The notes: generated by a model not told the origin, from the letters alone. A DNA stretch of 64,000 nucleotides from Bromus sterilis (GCA_950022295.1 OX465601.1:174719501-174783500), one strand, 5' to 3'; positions 44,361 through 57,174 are shown, counted from the stretch's first letter. Translations and numbers: made by a program.

Positions 44361-46299
44361 ATGTTGCAGAAAACAGTAGCTTCACAAACACTTGTACGTC
44401 CTGATGATGAGGACATAGCTGAAGACTTGCATATCACACCCACAAATCAACTTACTTCTGAGAACAACCCCCTATTGTCAACTCCCATGATAATTCTGAA
44501 CCAGGTGGTCCTGAGACTCAAAACATTGTTAGGAACATCATTTCACAACAACATTCAGAACAAGACGCACATTGTTTAGAGGATAAGAAGAAGAGAGGTG
44601 AGCGTGGACCTACGTTGGGGCGTCACTTAGACTGTATTACCAGAAGGGAAGGCTGCAAGATGAAGATTGACTTGCTGCCAGGTCTGAGCAGATCTACTAA
44701 TTGTTTCCAAGCTGCAAAACTTAGCTCGGAGATTAGTATTCACGTGAGAACACATATGTCGTTGAAAACCAAGTGGAAGGATTACAATTTAGAGGAGAAT
44801 CAACATATTATTCCTGAAGCTGCCATGAAAGTAAAGGTCCGCCATCAAATTATTATTTTTTCCAATTTTCCCATAGCGCATCTTTCTAAATTAGCCCTGC
44901 AACTGTTTTGACATGCATTGTTTCACTGATGTGTGCAACAAAGGTTCGATATTGCAGAAGATGACCCATTGTACTTCGAAGTGACCAAATCGATCCTTCA
45001 GAAATCCTTGCGGTCACACCGACGCCGTCTTAAGCAGCAATATTACCCTAAGGTTAAGGACCTTACCATTGAGCAAGCGATGAAGCTGAAGCCAGACACT
45101 GTTAGCGAAGATGGTTGGAAAGAACTGCTGCAACAGTGGAGTGATGAGAAGTTCCAGGTAATTCATACCAAATACGTCAGATTGTACTTGTACATTGTTA
45201 TATCGTAAGAATCTAATTTTAGCTGCATCTCGTAGGAGATATGTGCAAAGAATAAATTAAATCGAAGTGGTGTGAAGCAGCACCAAACCACTGGTTCTAG
45301 ATCCTTTATTGCACATTTTTACGAAAAGGTAAGCACTCGAACCAGCATTCAAAATTGTTTTTTTATAAGTATATGGCATGTGGCACTAATGTTTATCATG
45401 TCCTTTTTATCATGTAGGAAAAGCCATGTCTCATTGATTTTTTATAAGTCAACCCACACGAGGAAAAAGGATGGGGTGATGAGTCCGGAAGCAGAGATAG
45501 AACTGGTAAGCATTATGTAATGTTTGGAATTCACATGTTGCAGTAGTAAAAATTACTAATAACGGTTCAATCATATTGTAGAAAGAAATGCAGGACAAGC
45601 AAAAGGCAGCTCAGGAAGAAGGTGCGGAAGGAAAACAGATATGGAGATTGTTGTTGAGGTTCTCAAAGAGAAGAGCAAGTCAAGTACATTCCTTGCAAGC
45701 ATAGGAGAGTCATCTAGGTCAAGGCAGAAATCAACATCGCATCAACACATCAAAGAGCTTGAACAGAGGCTTCAGACTCAAGAGCTAGCAGCTAGATCGG
45801 CAGCTGATAGGTATCAAGAAGAGATGAACACAATATTGGAATCTGAGCGACAGGAACTACATGACCTCAAAATGAAGCAGGAAGAAGAAATTTCAGCTAT
45901 GAAGAGGGAACAAGCTCAAAAAAATGCAAATGTGGTGGATAGGAAAAACCAACTAGAATCAATGATGAAGTTCATGCTATGCCAGTACAAATCCAATGAG
46001 CCCATGCCACAGTTGAAGACCATGTCGCAGCCCATGTTGCAGCCCATGTCGCATCCCTGATTGTGTTCTTCATTGTGGAACTTAGGTTTTCTTATTATGG
46101 TTTCTTTTGAGGGTTGTGTTCTTATTATGGTTGTCATAACCGGTACAGTGTTTTCTCATTTGGATGATCATTATCTGTGATACAATTATGTAATGCATGT
46201 CTGTTTGAGCGTTATTGAAAGTTATACTGGACTCATTTTCATAATTTATTCAATTTTAAAACTGTAATATATGATACAGTGATGTGACAATTATAGGAT

Positions 46300-46846
46300 C
46301 GTTATCAAGTCCGCGACCCCACATGTAAGCTCCCATGTCAGTATCGCCTGGGCCAGCTTGTAAGGCTCCACGTCAGCATTTCTTGGGCCCATATGTCAGA
46401 ACTGTTGACTAGTCAAAACTAAGGACAGTTTATTAGTGACGGGCACTTAAGGCAGTTAAAACACATCCGGTCCCACATGGAAGAAGCAACGTCAGCAAAA
46501 GTGGGCCCACTTGTCGGAAGCTGACAAGTCAAACCAGCAGAAAACAATTTCTAGCGACGGGATTATCGTCAAAAAAGACGCATATAGGTGACGAGTTGTG
46601 CTTATTAGGCGAATGATTTACCCCGTCATCAAAGATTAGAATTGTTGACGATGTGGATAATGTCACCTAAAAAACGATCTTAGACGACGAAAAAACTGGT
46701 ACCGTCAACATTTTCGTTTTCAATGACGGCGCGTCAATGACGGTTGGATTGACGGAGGCGAACTATCGTTAGGGTGTTATTATTGACGAAAAATGATTTT
46801 CAAAGACACAATTAGCCCGTCAACTGATATCGTTCATTTTGTAGTG
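46300..46846 (+). mobile_element. 3' subterminal region and terminus of the first CACTA transposon
   Basis: Ends CGTTCATTTTGTAGTG at 46846; the complement starts CACTACAAAATG, the CACTA terminal signature. Over the last 450 bp GACGG/GTCAA motifs recur in both orientations, as expected for transposase-binding subterminal repeats. The bases after the end (GAA, 46847-46849) would be the 3-bp duplication. No matching 5' end CACTACAAAA was found in the window, so the left part is missing or unrecognisable. Confidence 0.82.
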
Positions 46847-47784
46847 GAAGCGGACCCCGACCGACCTTACGCGTACGCTTACGTGAAATTGGTTCCACGC
46901 TTGACATACGGCTTGTATCGTATAAAGTGGCTGGGGGGGTGTCTGTCTCTCTTACTTTAGCGGATGTGGCATTTGCAACGGAGGGCCCCGTACGGGGTGT
47001 AATAGAGACAATCGTCTAATCAGCGTTGTGGTTGAATCGTAGGTTAAAACCTGTTTAACTATGAAAGCCCTAGCAGCCACGTAAAACATGCAACATACAA
47101 ATAGAGGCGTCTAAACTTTGTATAGCTAAGTGGGGGCTATTGTTTGTTTGATTGTGATGTAGTGATAGCTTTGCTATGTGTTACTAGAAAGTAGTAAACG
47201 TTCATCATGATAAAACAAACTCAAATGGAGACACTGTAGACTTAGTGCCACCATGGTCAAACATCTTAAAACTTGCTAGTATAGGATACATGACGGTAGC
47301 ATGTAATAAAATGATCCCTTAACAAATATCAAACACAAGTATTCTACCAAAGTGTCCACCACCTGGAAGGTTCTCCCTTATGGCTGACATACCATACATT
47401 GGGTGTCTCGCATAATAAACGGCGTTTGCATGAGGTTGGGTTTGGCAAACACTAGCATATGCAGATATGGCCTTGCTAAGCAGCATATAACACTGAGGTC
47501 AATTTGGCGAGCCTAGCATATGCAGATATGGCCTCGGAATACTAGAGATCGAAAGATCGAGCATGAGTCACATACCTGATGTGATCGCACAAGTAGTTGT
47601 CTACCTTTGAAACTAATCCGTTTGCCGTGCGATATTCGAGGGCGGATAGTGAATCTGGATCATGTAATCACTAAAACTTCTTAGGGATGATTGTTTTTGT
47701 GTGAGCTCATTTATAATATGATTATATGAACTCATTGTTGTGAACTAGTCTTAATTGTGTTCCTTGCAATCATGTTTGTAGAAA
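46847..47784. other. Unannotated flank between the CACTA end and the Copia gag
   Basis: Contains the stretch CCTTACGCGTACGCTTACGT and later AGCAGCCACGTAAAACATGC, which look like dispersed Triticeae repeat sequence, but no terminus, primer-binding site or coding frame could be assigned. It may include a degraded 5' LTR or leader of the Copia element. Confidence 0.3.
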
Positions 47785-48444
47785 ATGGAAATGTCACAAT
47801 ATCTTGAATTGGTTTCTTTCCTACGTGATGAAAGACTTGATGAGGATGGGCCAAATTTTGTTAGGTTGTACTTACGCCTTAGGGTTGTGCTCAAGAGAGC
47901 AAACATTTCGTTCGTAACGAAAGAGCATGTGGGAAATCCTCCAGTAAACAACATGGATGAGCAAGCAATGAATGATTACCAGAATCGTCGAAGGACATAC
48001 GCCACAGCTAAAAGTATCATAGAAATTTGCATTCTGCAAAATTTACGTCATCAATATGTGGATTTGGACACATATGACATGATAGACACACGGAAGTCAT
48101 TGCACTTACATCAGTTCAGAGTAGCCAGATTTGAGTTAGAAAGTGAGTTTATTTCTACAAAGATGGAAGAAGGCTCTAGTCTGAGAACACACCTGACCAA
48201 GATGCATGAGATACATCTGAGCCTCGTAGATAACTTTGACTATTGGACCACAGATGAGCCTACGTTATACACAGTGTTACCCTCGCTTCCACCAAGTTAT
48301 ACAAACCATGTTCATGGCTATGTCGGTAGAGGTGAAAGCCTCGAGTTCTCTGATTTCATGGATAGACTTCGGTATCTGGAGGTTGAACCCATTGAAGGAG
48401 AAGTTGTTGATGGAGAAGGTATATACTTGATATACTTATTATAA
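47785..48444 (+). CDS. gag of Copia element D (UBN2/Retrotran_gag type)
   Basis: 219 codons from an ATG directly after an acceptor-like TGTTTGTAG. The visible pattern is that of Copia gag: VRLYLRLRVVLKRANISFVT, then a helical middle (RRTYATAKSIIEICILQNLR), EEGSSLRTHLTKMHEIHLSL, LPSLPPSYTNHVHGYV and a C-terminal DFMDRLRYLEVEP. No zinc knuckle follows. The frame may end at a GT donor after EVVDGEG (48418), making the last eight residues intronic. It would form the particle coat. No protease, integrase or polymerase follows, so the element is gag-only. Confidence 0.65.
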   Translation: MEMSQYLELVSFLRDERLDEDGPNFVRLYLRLRVVLKRANISFVTKEHVGNPPVNNMDEQAMNDYQNRRRTYATAKSIIEICILQNLRHQYVDLDTYDMIDTRKSLHLHQFRVARFELESEFISTKMEEGSSLRTHLTKMHEIHLSLVDNFDYWTTDEPTLYTVLPSLPPSYTNHVHGYVGRGESLEFSDFMDRLRYLEVEPIEGEVVDGEGIYLIYLL

Positions 48445-51400
48445 ATGTTTATTCCCTTTATACAACATTTGCAGTTAATGATTATTTGATACTTATTATG
48501 TTTTATGAAAATAGGACCTACCGTTGCATGAACGAGAAGATGTGAAATCGAGGATTGATGGCAACCAAGACAGTTGATGGCCAGCATGGATTCCACCAAG
48601 ACATCTATCATAGGACATACTTATAGTATTAGATAAATCTTATGTAATCGTTATAGTATGAACACTTAGTCGAGTGTCTTGCATCTCACGAGACAAAGTT
48701 ATTCATGTAATGAGACAAGTCAGTTGTTCTGGTTAAATGAATAAAGTGTGCTTATACTTTGATTATGTCTTGATTTATATTATGATAGAAAGCATGTATA
48801 AAATACTATTATTGTCAAGTAATATTCAAATGTTTAATGATAAAGTTGTCTTGAATAGCAACAAGTCAAAAGTCATGATTAGATTTAATTGCATGAAAAG
48901 TCATTAGATACACGATCTATTAACTTGTGCATTTGTTATCTAATAAGATGGCTATTGACGAGTAAGTCATGTTTTAATAGCATAAGATGAATTCATTATT
49001 GATGAATTCATATGATGATCAATCTATAAATTTGTGCATTTAAATATGACCATGACAAAGTTCTAGCAGGAAGAACTTGTGCCAATCATTATACATAAAT
49101 GATGTACTAAATGGGCACGTGAGTTATCATTAAACACTTCATATGATTAATTGAACATTGTATTCAATTGAGATCATAAAACTGAGATTCAGGAATCACA
49201 GTGTGAAGTAGAATATAAGAATACAAATCACTACGCTATGATCTAAGTGATAAGTATTAAAATTGACATAATGGGAGACTTGTGGAAATTATACCACAAA
49301 TTACGATGGAAGTTTAAAGTGCTAGACTACTTAAACCATTTGTAGTCATACTAAATTGTAGTATGGTCTAAATGTTCTTTCCCCTTGCACTAATATTATT
49401 ATCAAACAAAGTTGTTTAATTCATTAAGTTAAAAAAACCCACTTCATGAATTAGGAAACCATCCGGAATCTAATGAGACAAGATAGCTCCATACGATGAT
49501 GGTGTTAGAAAGTTTCTAAAGAAAAAATTTCTTTGTATTAAGATTGCAAGCAATTAAAATTACACGTTCTCCCGAATAGCAAAACTTGTATTGCTTAAAT
49601 TGGTAAATACGAGAAGAAAGTTCTCAATAGATTAAACCAATGGGAGATAGTGGAAACTTTAACCTGGGTACTAGACCTTGCCTTCATAATATCAGAGTGA
49701 TGCAACGAAAACATGCTCCGTTGTAACAACACTGTAAAAGGAGGGAATATGCCATAGATGATGATCATGGTATGTGAGTTGAAGCCTTTGTTGAATTCAG
49801 AAGGATATCATGAATACGTTCTGTACAGAACAATAATCATGAGTCTTCTTAATGAAACAAAAGGAATAAAACTGCTTGAAATGCAAAGGAAGGATGGTAA
49901 CCTAGAACACGAGGAGAAATGACATAATATTGAGTTTCATATAGGATGGCTCACGTCCTGTGAAATAAATCGGTTATTTTATATTCCCGATAAACTGGAG
50001 AGTTATCGAGAATGATGTAACGGACATAAGGCATTATTTGGCTCATAAAACCGTTATGACCAAAGTTCAATAATGATTGACTACGGAAATGTAGGAATGA
50101 TTTAATCAATAAAATATTTCATTTACACTATAATAAAGCCATAGCCCGAGATTGCATCTTCTTCAAACTTAGGATTTGGAGAGTGAACTACAATAGGCAC
50201 GACGAAATGATATTTCGTTAAAAGATGGACTATAGTACCTCAAGACAGGAACTCTCAACCTTGATTTGATCAACTAATTTTGGAATGACCAAAATATTGA
50301 ATGGGCCTGCAGTTTCATGAAACTGAGTGGGAGCTTCGAAGACTTCTAATAAACTTGGAATGCAGAGGGCATTTTCTGAGTGGGAGCTTTGAGAGCATTA
50401 TTGTTATGTAAGACATAAGAATGAGACATTAGCTTAATGAAAGCCGAACCACAAATATATGGGTATATGATGGATATATTTGAGTGGGAGCATGATCATT
50501 GTCTCAAACATGTATGCATTGATATGTGTGAAGAATGATCTCGTATATATATAAACATGAATTGATATGTGTATATGGAGAACTGTCTCACATATATACA
50601 TGTATGCATTATGATATATATGGAGCATAAGGTAGATAAAACGCAAGATTACAAGTATCTTCTTGTATATGAAGTACTAACACATTACACCTTGAAATAT
50701 ACAATTGATAGATTAAGATACAGATAATGAACCAAAGTAAAGGTTAGAATAATCTTCTAGACAACAAGCAAGTTCTTGTGGCTAGAAATTATATAATGGA
50801 TGAAAATCCAAATATCACAAGCAATGCTTTAATGGAAGAATAGGGATGCACCATGTACTTAGACATGTGATCTCATATGACCTATGACATATGATTCTAC
50901 CATAAAAACATGTGATGTGAATCCAACAACAGGATGACTCAAAAGTTCTTGAAAGAAGAGCAAATTCCGATGTGCTTTATGACTAAAACACAGAATCTGA
51001 ATAAGGTCCATGCATTCAGTACATGAGGAATACTGAGGACAATACTCTAAATCATAGAAAGAATAATATAACTTGAATGTAATAAAATATTACAATTGCA
51101 AGTCATATTATGGGTCTATATAAATTAGAAACATCACCTAAGAAAGAAATGTGAGCCAGAGATTCACGATTCAAAACACTACAAATATAAAACTACTTAA
51201 GAAAGTAGACGTATGGATAAAGTTTAGCGTAAGAAGTATAGACTTTTGGATGAATGTATTTCCCAGTATGCATGACTGTGGATAAGTCTTCAGAAGACTA
51301 AACCAAAATTTCATTAGAGAATACTGTGAAATAATAGTCTCACTCTCCCAAGAAACTTATATCCAAACATTATATGATAATGAATGGTATATCAAACTAG

Positions 51401-51566
51401 TTGATCAATACCAGTTGCAAAGGAAACATACGAATCTGAATTAGTGCAGATCGTTGACGAAACCTCTTCCATGAGCAAGCATGATCAATGAACACTTATA
51501 TGATAAGATGATTATGATCGGTGAAAATGCGGCTAGATTATTAGCACTCTATTGCAAGTGGGAGAC
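48445..51566 (+). other. Non-coding internal region of Copia element D with polypurine tract
   Basis: AT-rich, 3.1 kb, no recognisable pol motif in any frame. Phrases such as GAGTGGGAGC recur (50326, 50376, 50480), resembling decayed purine tracts or repeated segments. The true tract AAGTGGGAGA (51556-51565) stands one base before the LTR start. Dinucleotide-like TATATG runs occur at 50540-50630. Confidence 0.6.
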
Positions 51567-51846
51567 TGTTGGATATATGCTCTAGAGGAAAATAATATGT
51601 GATTATTCCAATATATCTAAGAAAGTTCATAACCAGTTTCATACTGTGCTAGAACTATATCAGTGAAACAATGATACAGGTGTGGTATAGAAATAACCAA
51701 CGTTCCTAGTTAGCCTCTATATCAATAACTAGTTCATGGTCAACAAGATGATCGTTGTTTCGCGATCATGGAAAATTAAGTCAATTGACTATGAGGTCAC
51801 CTCATTGGATGAATGATGTGATGAACATTACCCAACATAAGCATTG
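51567..51846 (+). repeat. 3' LTR of Copia element D, first segment
   Basis: Begins TGTTGGATATATGCTCTAGA right after the purine tract. The start resembles the BARE/Angela LTR (TGTTGxAxTxATGCCCTAGAGG) but is clearly diverged. Broken at 51846 by solo LTR E. Confidence 0.78.
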
Positions 51847-54641
51847 TGTAACATCCCAATTTTCTAAATTCGGATGTTAATAGATCATCATATGCATCTC
51901 ATGTTGCTTCCGCATTTTTCTGGAGTTTTAAAATATTTTTAAACATTTTTCAACACATGGCAGTTCGCTGGAGAGGGTATAAAAGGACTTATCCCCATTT
52001 TTAATTTGTTGAAAAATAGTTTAAAATGTTTTTGGGAGACTTTTTAATTTTACTTTAGAGTTATAAATATTTTCTAGAAATATTTTGGGAATTTATTTAT
52101 GCTCCGGAAAAGTTTTAAATCAATTTTCAGAGTTTTCGGTATTTTTAAAATGCCAGAAAAAGTATTTAAAAATATTTAAAACTAAGTTGCAAAGTTTTTA
52201 TTTTTATATAATATTTTGGTAAAGCCAAAAATTCAGTTTTATTATTTTAAAAATATTGGCGAAGACGGAATTTAAAAATAAATTTCCGTGATTTTTCTAT
52301 AATTATTTTGGGCCTAATGGGCATGTTCTGTTTTTTTTTCGCATACCGATTTTGTATTTATCTCGGATTTAAAAAAAAGAAAAAAAAGAATTAGAGGCTG
52401 TCTATAAATAGCCCCGTTTAGGGCTCAATTATTTTCTTTTAGCGTTTTTATGTTAGCCCTAAACTAATCCGCGGGACCCGCCGCCGCCGACATCATCGAC
52501 GACGTCATCGCCGGAATCTCGCCGGAGTCGCCGGAATCTCGCCGGAATTTTCGCCGGAGTTCGTTTTTGACGTCGTTTCGAGGTGACCCGTCGCCTAGCC
52601 GTGCCCCGCGCCACCCCATCGCCCTAGCCGCGCCGCCCCGCCACCGTAGCCGCCGCCGGCGAGCCGGCTAGCTCGCCCGGCCGGCCGAGCCGCCGCCGCC
52701 CGCCCCGCCGCCCACCGCTGCCCCCGCCGCCGGCCTTGGCCGCCGCGACGCCGGCCCTCGCCGGTGCCGGCCAAGTCGAGGCGAGCCCGTGCTCCATGGC
52801 CATGGCTTCGGCCGACGGGAGAGAGAGAAGATTAGAAAAAAAAGAGTTAGACGCGTTTTCAAAAAAAACCCTCCAGATCTGGATCCAAAACCGCCAGGGA
52901 CCCGATCGCGTTTTTATGTTATTTTATTTGCGGATATGCCCTGTTTGCAGTTTGGACCCTGATTTTCACCCGATACCGTTTTTGCGAGTACTTTTTAACC
53001 GTAACTCGGAATCGAGTGATTCCAGTTGCGTTGCGACCGTGGTGAAATTTCCTAGCCAGTAGACTAAGTGTTACAGAAGTTTGAAGTTTTAAAAGTTGAA
53101 TCCCAAGCTAATCCAAATTTGAACTTCCGGCAGCCGTAACTTTTTACCGGTGCGCCCGTTTGCGCCGTTTCTTTTTGCGTTGGTTTTATTTTGACAAGTA
53201 CTTTAAGTTTAGCTACTGTTATTTGAATGTTTATTATTGTTTGAGCATATTTGTATTGAATATATGTTGATTGGTGCTATGTTTGCTCGTATAGATTGTC
53301 CGGAGTGTGCCGCCTCGTATTGTGAGGATTGTGACCGTCAGGAACAGCAAGAAGGCAAGTGATGCTTTGACCATACTCATACCTATATTTTCTATATGCA
53401 TTATGTTAAGAATATCACCCTATTGCATGATAGGTAGTTTACTTTATTTTTGCTGCAAAACCAGTTAGGATAGCCACATGTCTTGACTTGTCTACCGTAG
53501 ATCAACCTAGCTCATGTTGTTAGTTTATTGCTATGCTTTGTAGACGTGGTTGGGTTGTGAGAATTCATGGAGTGCATGTGAGCTATTAATAATTTGTGTA
53601 GCAACTTTATAAAAAAAAATAGAAATCACTTCTGGACGGGCGGGTTGCATCCTGGTGGCTGTGCCTTGTCTAAGGACAGTGCCGGGGTTAAATGCACCCA
53701 ATGGTTGTTTTGGTGGTGAACCGGGTGCGACATGGTGTCTACCCTCTGAACACAGTGGGCGCCGTCCAGGCTCAAAAAGATCAGACATGCAATATTACTA
53801 GTAGCTTCCGTGTACAACCACTAGCTATATGGGCTCTGGCTTAGTACGAGTACGTTGTGGGAAACCTGGCCCTGGTAGCTAGCTGATGTAGATGTGTTGT
53901 TAGGTGTACCGGCTACCAAAGGGTGGAGGCAACCTCTTCAGAAAGTCTTTGTCTCAATCTTCGGGTTGAGTCCAGTGGGGAACGTGTACAACCTCCGCAG
54001 AGCGTATAAACTGATCATGATTAGCCGTGTCCACGGTTACGGACGAACTTTGAGCAACTAGTCAGTACTGTTGATGAATGATCTTGACAGATGAACACTT
54101 AATAATAATTTGGTCGGGACAAGAGTAGCATGGGTTGTTGTGTGTTTCAGGTAGAATTCAACTTAAAACTTTGACTAGTTTAGTTCAGGAGAAAATTGGC
54201 TTTCATCAAAAACTAAACCATAAGCCCTTCCTTTGACTTACCTTGCATGTAGTTGTAGGTCCTTTATATAAACTTTTCCGTGTCACTTGCCGTACAAATC
54301 AGATGTACTGACCCGTTGTCGGGCTGCAACCTTCGGTGTTGCAGGTTTTTCAGACGACCAGTAAGGTGCGTTTAGGGGTTGCGAGTCTACACTCAGCATG
54401 TTCGCATGTGGAAGTTGATGGGACTCCACGTTACTTGCTTTTGCTTCCTCTATATTTATATTGAATAAGCTAGCCTTGAGCTATGCAACTTGTTATTTAT
54501 TTTACTCTGGATCATACGTTGTAATAATGATGCACTTGTAATTTTATATACATCTATAATACTGTGTGTGCCAGCGAGTTCGATCCAGGGACTGGCACTT
54601 GAGCACAGAGACTTCAATTCTGTGTGAATTGGGTCGTTACA
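51847..54641 (+). mobile_element. Solo LTR E of a Gypsy-type element
   Basis: 2,795 bp from TGTAACATCCC to GGGTCGTTACA (ends TGTAAC/GTTACA). The perfect 5-bp duplication CATTG flanks it (51842-51846 and 54642-54646). It contains a TATA box at 52403-52411 and a GC-rich leader region at 52470-52800. The start TGTAACATCCC is shared with element B, so it belongs to the same broad LTR lineage. No internal region remains. Confidence 0.92.
52403..52411 (+). promoter_or_regulatory. TATA box of solo LTR E
   Basis: TATAAATAG about 35 bp upstream of ATTATTTTCTTTTAGCG, where the transcript probably starts. The placement within the LTR (about 560 bp in) matches the other LTRs here. Confidence 0.65.
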
Positions 54642-55487
54642 CATTGCAACATGATCAAACTCATAAAGGTTCAGTGTTGTAATTACAGAACGTAGTAGAC
54701 CGTTCCTTAGACCGTGAGTACATGCATAATTGCTATCTTCACGGATGCTTTGACCTACAACCCACTACCTGACTGAAATATGATGGCCATAGAGGTGTAT
54801 CTTGGGTATTCCGTTGAGATATGTTGAGGAGTATTGTTACAAGAACGGGATTTGTCAATCCATGTAATGTAAAGATACTCAGGGCCCACTCGGTGAGATT
54901 CCATCCATAAAGCTGCGCAGCGTGTTACTAGGTCACGGGGATGAATATCACGGAACGAGTGAAATAAGATTTGTCAGTAACGAGGTTGAACCAGAAATAG
55001 GATGTCATTGACCGAATCTTGGACTAATCTAGTATCGATGACAAAGGGAATGCTATACGACATAAGGTCCAATCGGTTTTGATATCCGGAATGCACATGG
55101 GTTATTATGGGCATCCAGGTCCCGCTGATAATCATTGACCGTAGCCTCATCTCGGTCATGACCCGGAGAAGTTCCGTGTTGACCCGAAGGATGTTTGGAG
55201 TGAACCGGAAGGTGTTCCGGATCACCGGGAGATGAAATAATATGTTTTAGTTATTAATTAAATGAATTAATAATTAAAAACATTTTATTTATAATTAATA
55301 AGTGCAATGGGCCTTATTTATGAAAGAGACCCATTAGGGGAGTAAAAGGTAAAAGAAAATAACAAAGGAAAAGGAAAGGGGGAGGCGCCATGGGCCCTAG
55401 GGCCCATGAGGGGTGCGCCACCCTCCCCCTCTTGGCTAGGGTCTTTAGTCCCATATTGCCAAGGGAGGGGGGTTGACGCCCTCCACT
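54642..55487 (+). repeat. 3' LTR of Copia element D, second segment
   Basis: Continues the LTR interrupted at 51846, with ATTATGGGCATCCAGGTCCC, GATGTTTGGAGTGAACCGGA and a purine-rich stretch at 55330-55400 like that in BARE-type LTRs. It is cut at 55488 by the second CACTA element and its end is not in the window. Confidence 0.65.
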
Positions 55488-56044
55488 CACTACTGGAATT
55501 CTATCGTTTTCCATGTGCCAGGTCCTTTGCCGTCTGCATTTCGTCTGGGCGAACGGAAAGAGGCAAGTTGACGTCTGCCTCCATATGCGCAGACGAAATA
55601 TCCTAGACATACGGCAAACCCCTTGTGTATCGTCTGCCTGCACGCAGGCGAACGACAAAGAGTCTTGGTGGGCCCACCTAGGCCAATCCACACTGAGGCT
55701 TAACGGACGGAGGATATGCCGTCTACCTCCAGACGGCAAATAATCTTTGTCGTCCGCTAGCAGACGGCATAGTCCTTGTCTCCGTTAACCTGGCCGTCTC
55801 AGGCCACCCTTCTCTCTCCCCTCTCCACTCTCCACTCTCACTCCCACTCAACCCGCGTCGCCGCCGCCTTGCCCCCGACGTCGCACGACCCCGCCCTCGA
55901 CGTCGCCTGGCCCCGCCACCGCTCTGCCCCGATGACACCCGGCCCCGTCGTCGCCCTGCCCCGACGTCCGCTGTCACCTCCGCCGCCAGCCTCCTCCTCT
56001 AGGGTGAGCACCATTTTTTCTTGTTTTTTTTCTAAATTTTCTAT

Positions 56045-56235
56045 GTGTTAGATTAGTTAGTAGGATTTAGTTAGTAGGTTAGATTAGTTAGTAGGATTTA
56101 GTTAGGATCTGTTTTAGATTGATTAGTAGGTTAGATTAGTTAGTAGGATTTAGTTAGGATCTGGTTTAGATAGATTAGTTAGAATGATTTAGTTAGTAGG
56201 TTAGATTTAGTTAGTTAGTAGGTTAATAGGATATG
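56045..56235. repeat. TTAGTTAGTAGG minisatellite in the CACTA leader intron
   Basis: Imperfect repeats of GATTAGTTAGTAGGATTTAG separated by GGATCTGTTTTAGA variants. Confidence 0.75.
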
Positions 56236-56244
56236 TTTTAGTTA

Positions 56245-56430
56245 GAGGTGAAGAAGAAGGAGGAGGGGGGAGGAGAGAAGAAGAGGGAGAAGAAGAGGAG
56301 GAGAAGAAAAAAGCAAAGAATAAGGAGGAGGGGGAGGAGGATAGAAGAAGAGGGAGAAGAAGAGGAGAAGAAGAGGAGAAAGAAGAGGAGGAGAAGAAAA
56401 AGCTAAGAATAAGGGGGGAGAGAAGAAGAG
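56245..56430. repeat. Purine-rich GAA/GGA repeat
   Basis: Almost pure A/G on the plus strand over about 180 bp (GAAGAAGAGGGAGAAGAAGA type), with a larger unit of about 60-80 bp repeated. It could form triplex DNA; no coding value. Confidence 0.75.
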
Positions 56431-56819
56431 GGAAAAAATAGGAAATAAAATAAAAATAAGAATAATTGGAAAAAACAAAATAAAGTGAAAGAAACAATAT
56501 GAGGCACATATAGTAATTAGCTTAGTTAGCTTAATGACTGTCTTGATCGGGTGCATTTAATGTGCAGTAGTTCCCTGGTTCCCTGCGATGATCTGGTGTT
56601 CGATGAACTCCCCCCCTACGTACGAGGGTGAGCACACTTATCCTCCTCGCCCTTCCGTTGCTCTGTTCCGGCCTTCGTGCCGATGACACTAGCTAGGTAA
56701 ATACAGTCGCGTAACCAGTATGCGTCTCCCATTCGAAAGGGTTAGAGTTATAAATATGCATTCATTTGCATATTTATAATAGTGATTCTTTCGAATTGTC
56801 CAACGTTATCCATGGACAA

Positions 56820-57032
56820 CCCGAGTATGTGTAGATTGGGTCGTTTTTCCATGCTCTGGTCCTGATCCGACGCGGAATTTCGTCAGCGCCTCCCTGTTGT
56901 TCTCCGGATACACAACCTCTCGGCTTGTTGTCGAGACGTGTATTAGGAGAATAGCGGGGAGGAGCTGCCGAAATTCTGCGTCGGGTCGGGAGCAGAGCAT
57001 GGGAAAATGAACCCAATCTACACATACTCGGG
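56820..57032. repeat. 213-bp foldback in the second CACTA element
   Basis: The left arm from 56820 (CCCGAGTATGTGTAGATTGG) pairs with the right arm ending at 57032 (its complement). The arms are about 97 bp, some 80-85 percent matched by eye, the outer 22 bp perfectly. The loop is about 20 nt. It lies upstream of the TNP2 start exon, so it would be transcribed as part of a leader or intron. Confidence 0.88.
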
Positions 57033-57174
57033 TGGGATTAGGACCTATTTATTTCTTTTATCATACATAGCTACGGCATATGCAATTAACCTACACACTA
57101 ATAGGTAAAAAAACTTGACGTGATAAAATTGACAAACTTGTATATTTGTTGTTTAGTGGCTAGCTAGCGGCAAG

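Larger units (their letters stand above)
42999..46060 (+). pseudogene. CACTA transposon gene with Transposase_24 (Ptta/En/Spm) domain
   Basis: Exon 1 (42999-43098, MKENGSAKSRLWSGKEC) splices in phase to exon 2 from 43491 (TPVATHSQPIRECVKERER). An apparent one-base shift near 43695 precedes an acidic block (PDFEPTRTDEESDEDEND). Three repeated exons follow. The conserved domain is then seen in GRHLDCITRREGCKMKIDLL, FQAAKLSSEISIHVRTHM, QKSLRSHRRRLKQQYYPKVK, and after an intron CAKNKLNRSGVKQHQTTGSR (KN..NR..HTTGS pattern). The C-terminus is a coiled coil (HIKELEQRLQTQELAARSA) with a short Met/Gln/Pro repeat before the stop at 46058-46060. In En/Spm-type elements this second gene binds subterminal repeats. 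The frame breaks suggest it no longer works. Confidence 0.75.
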
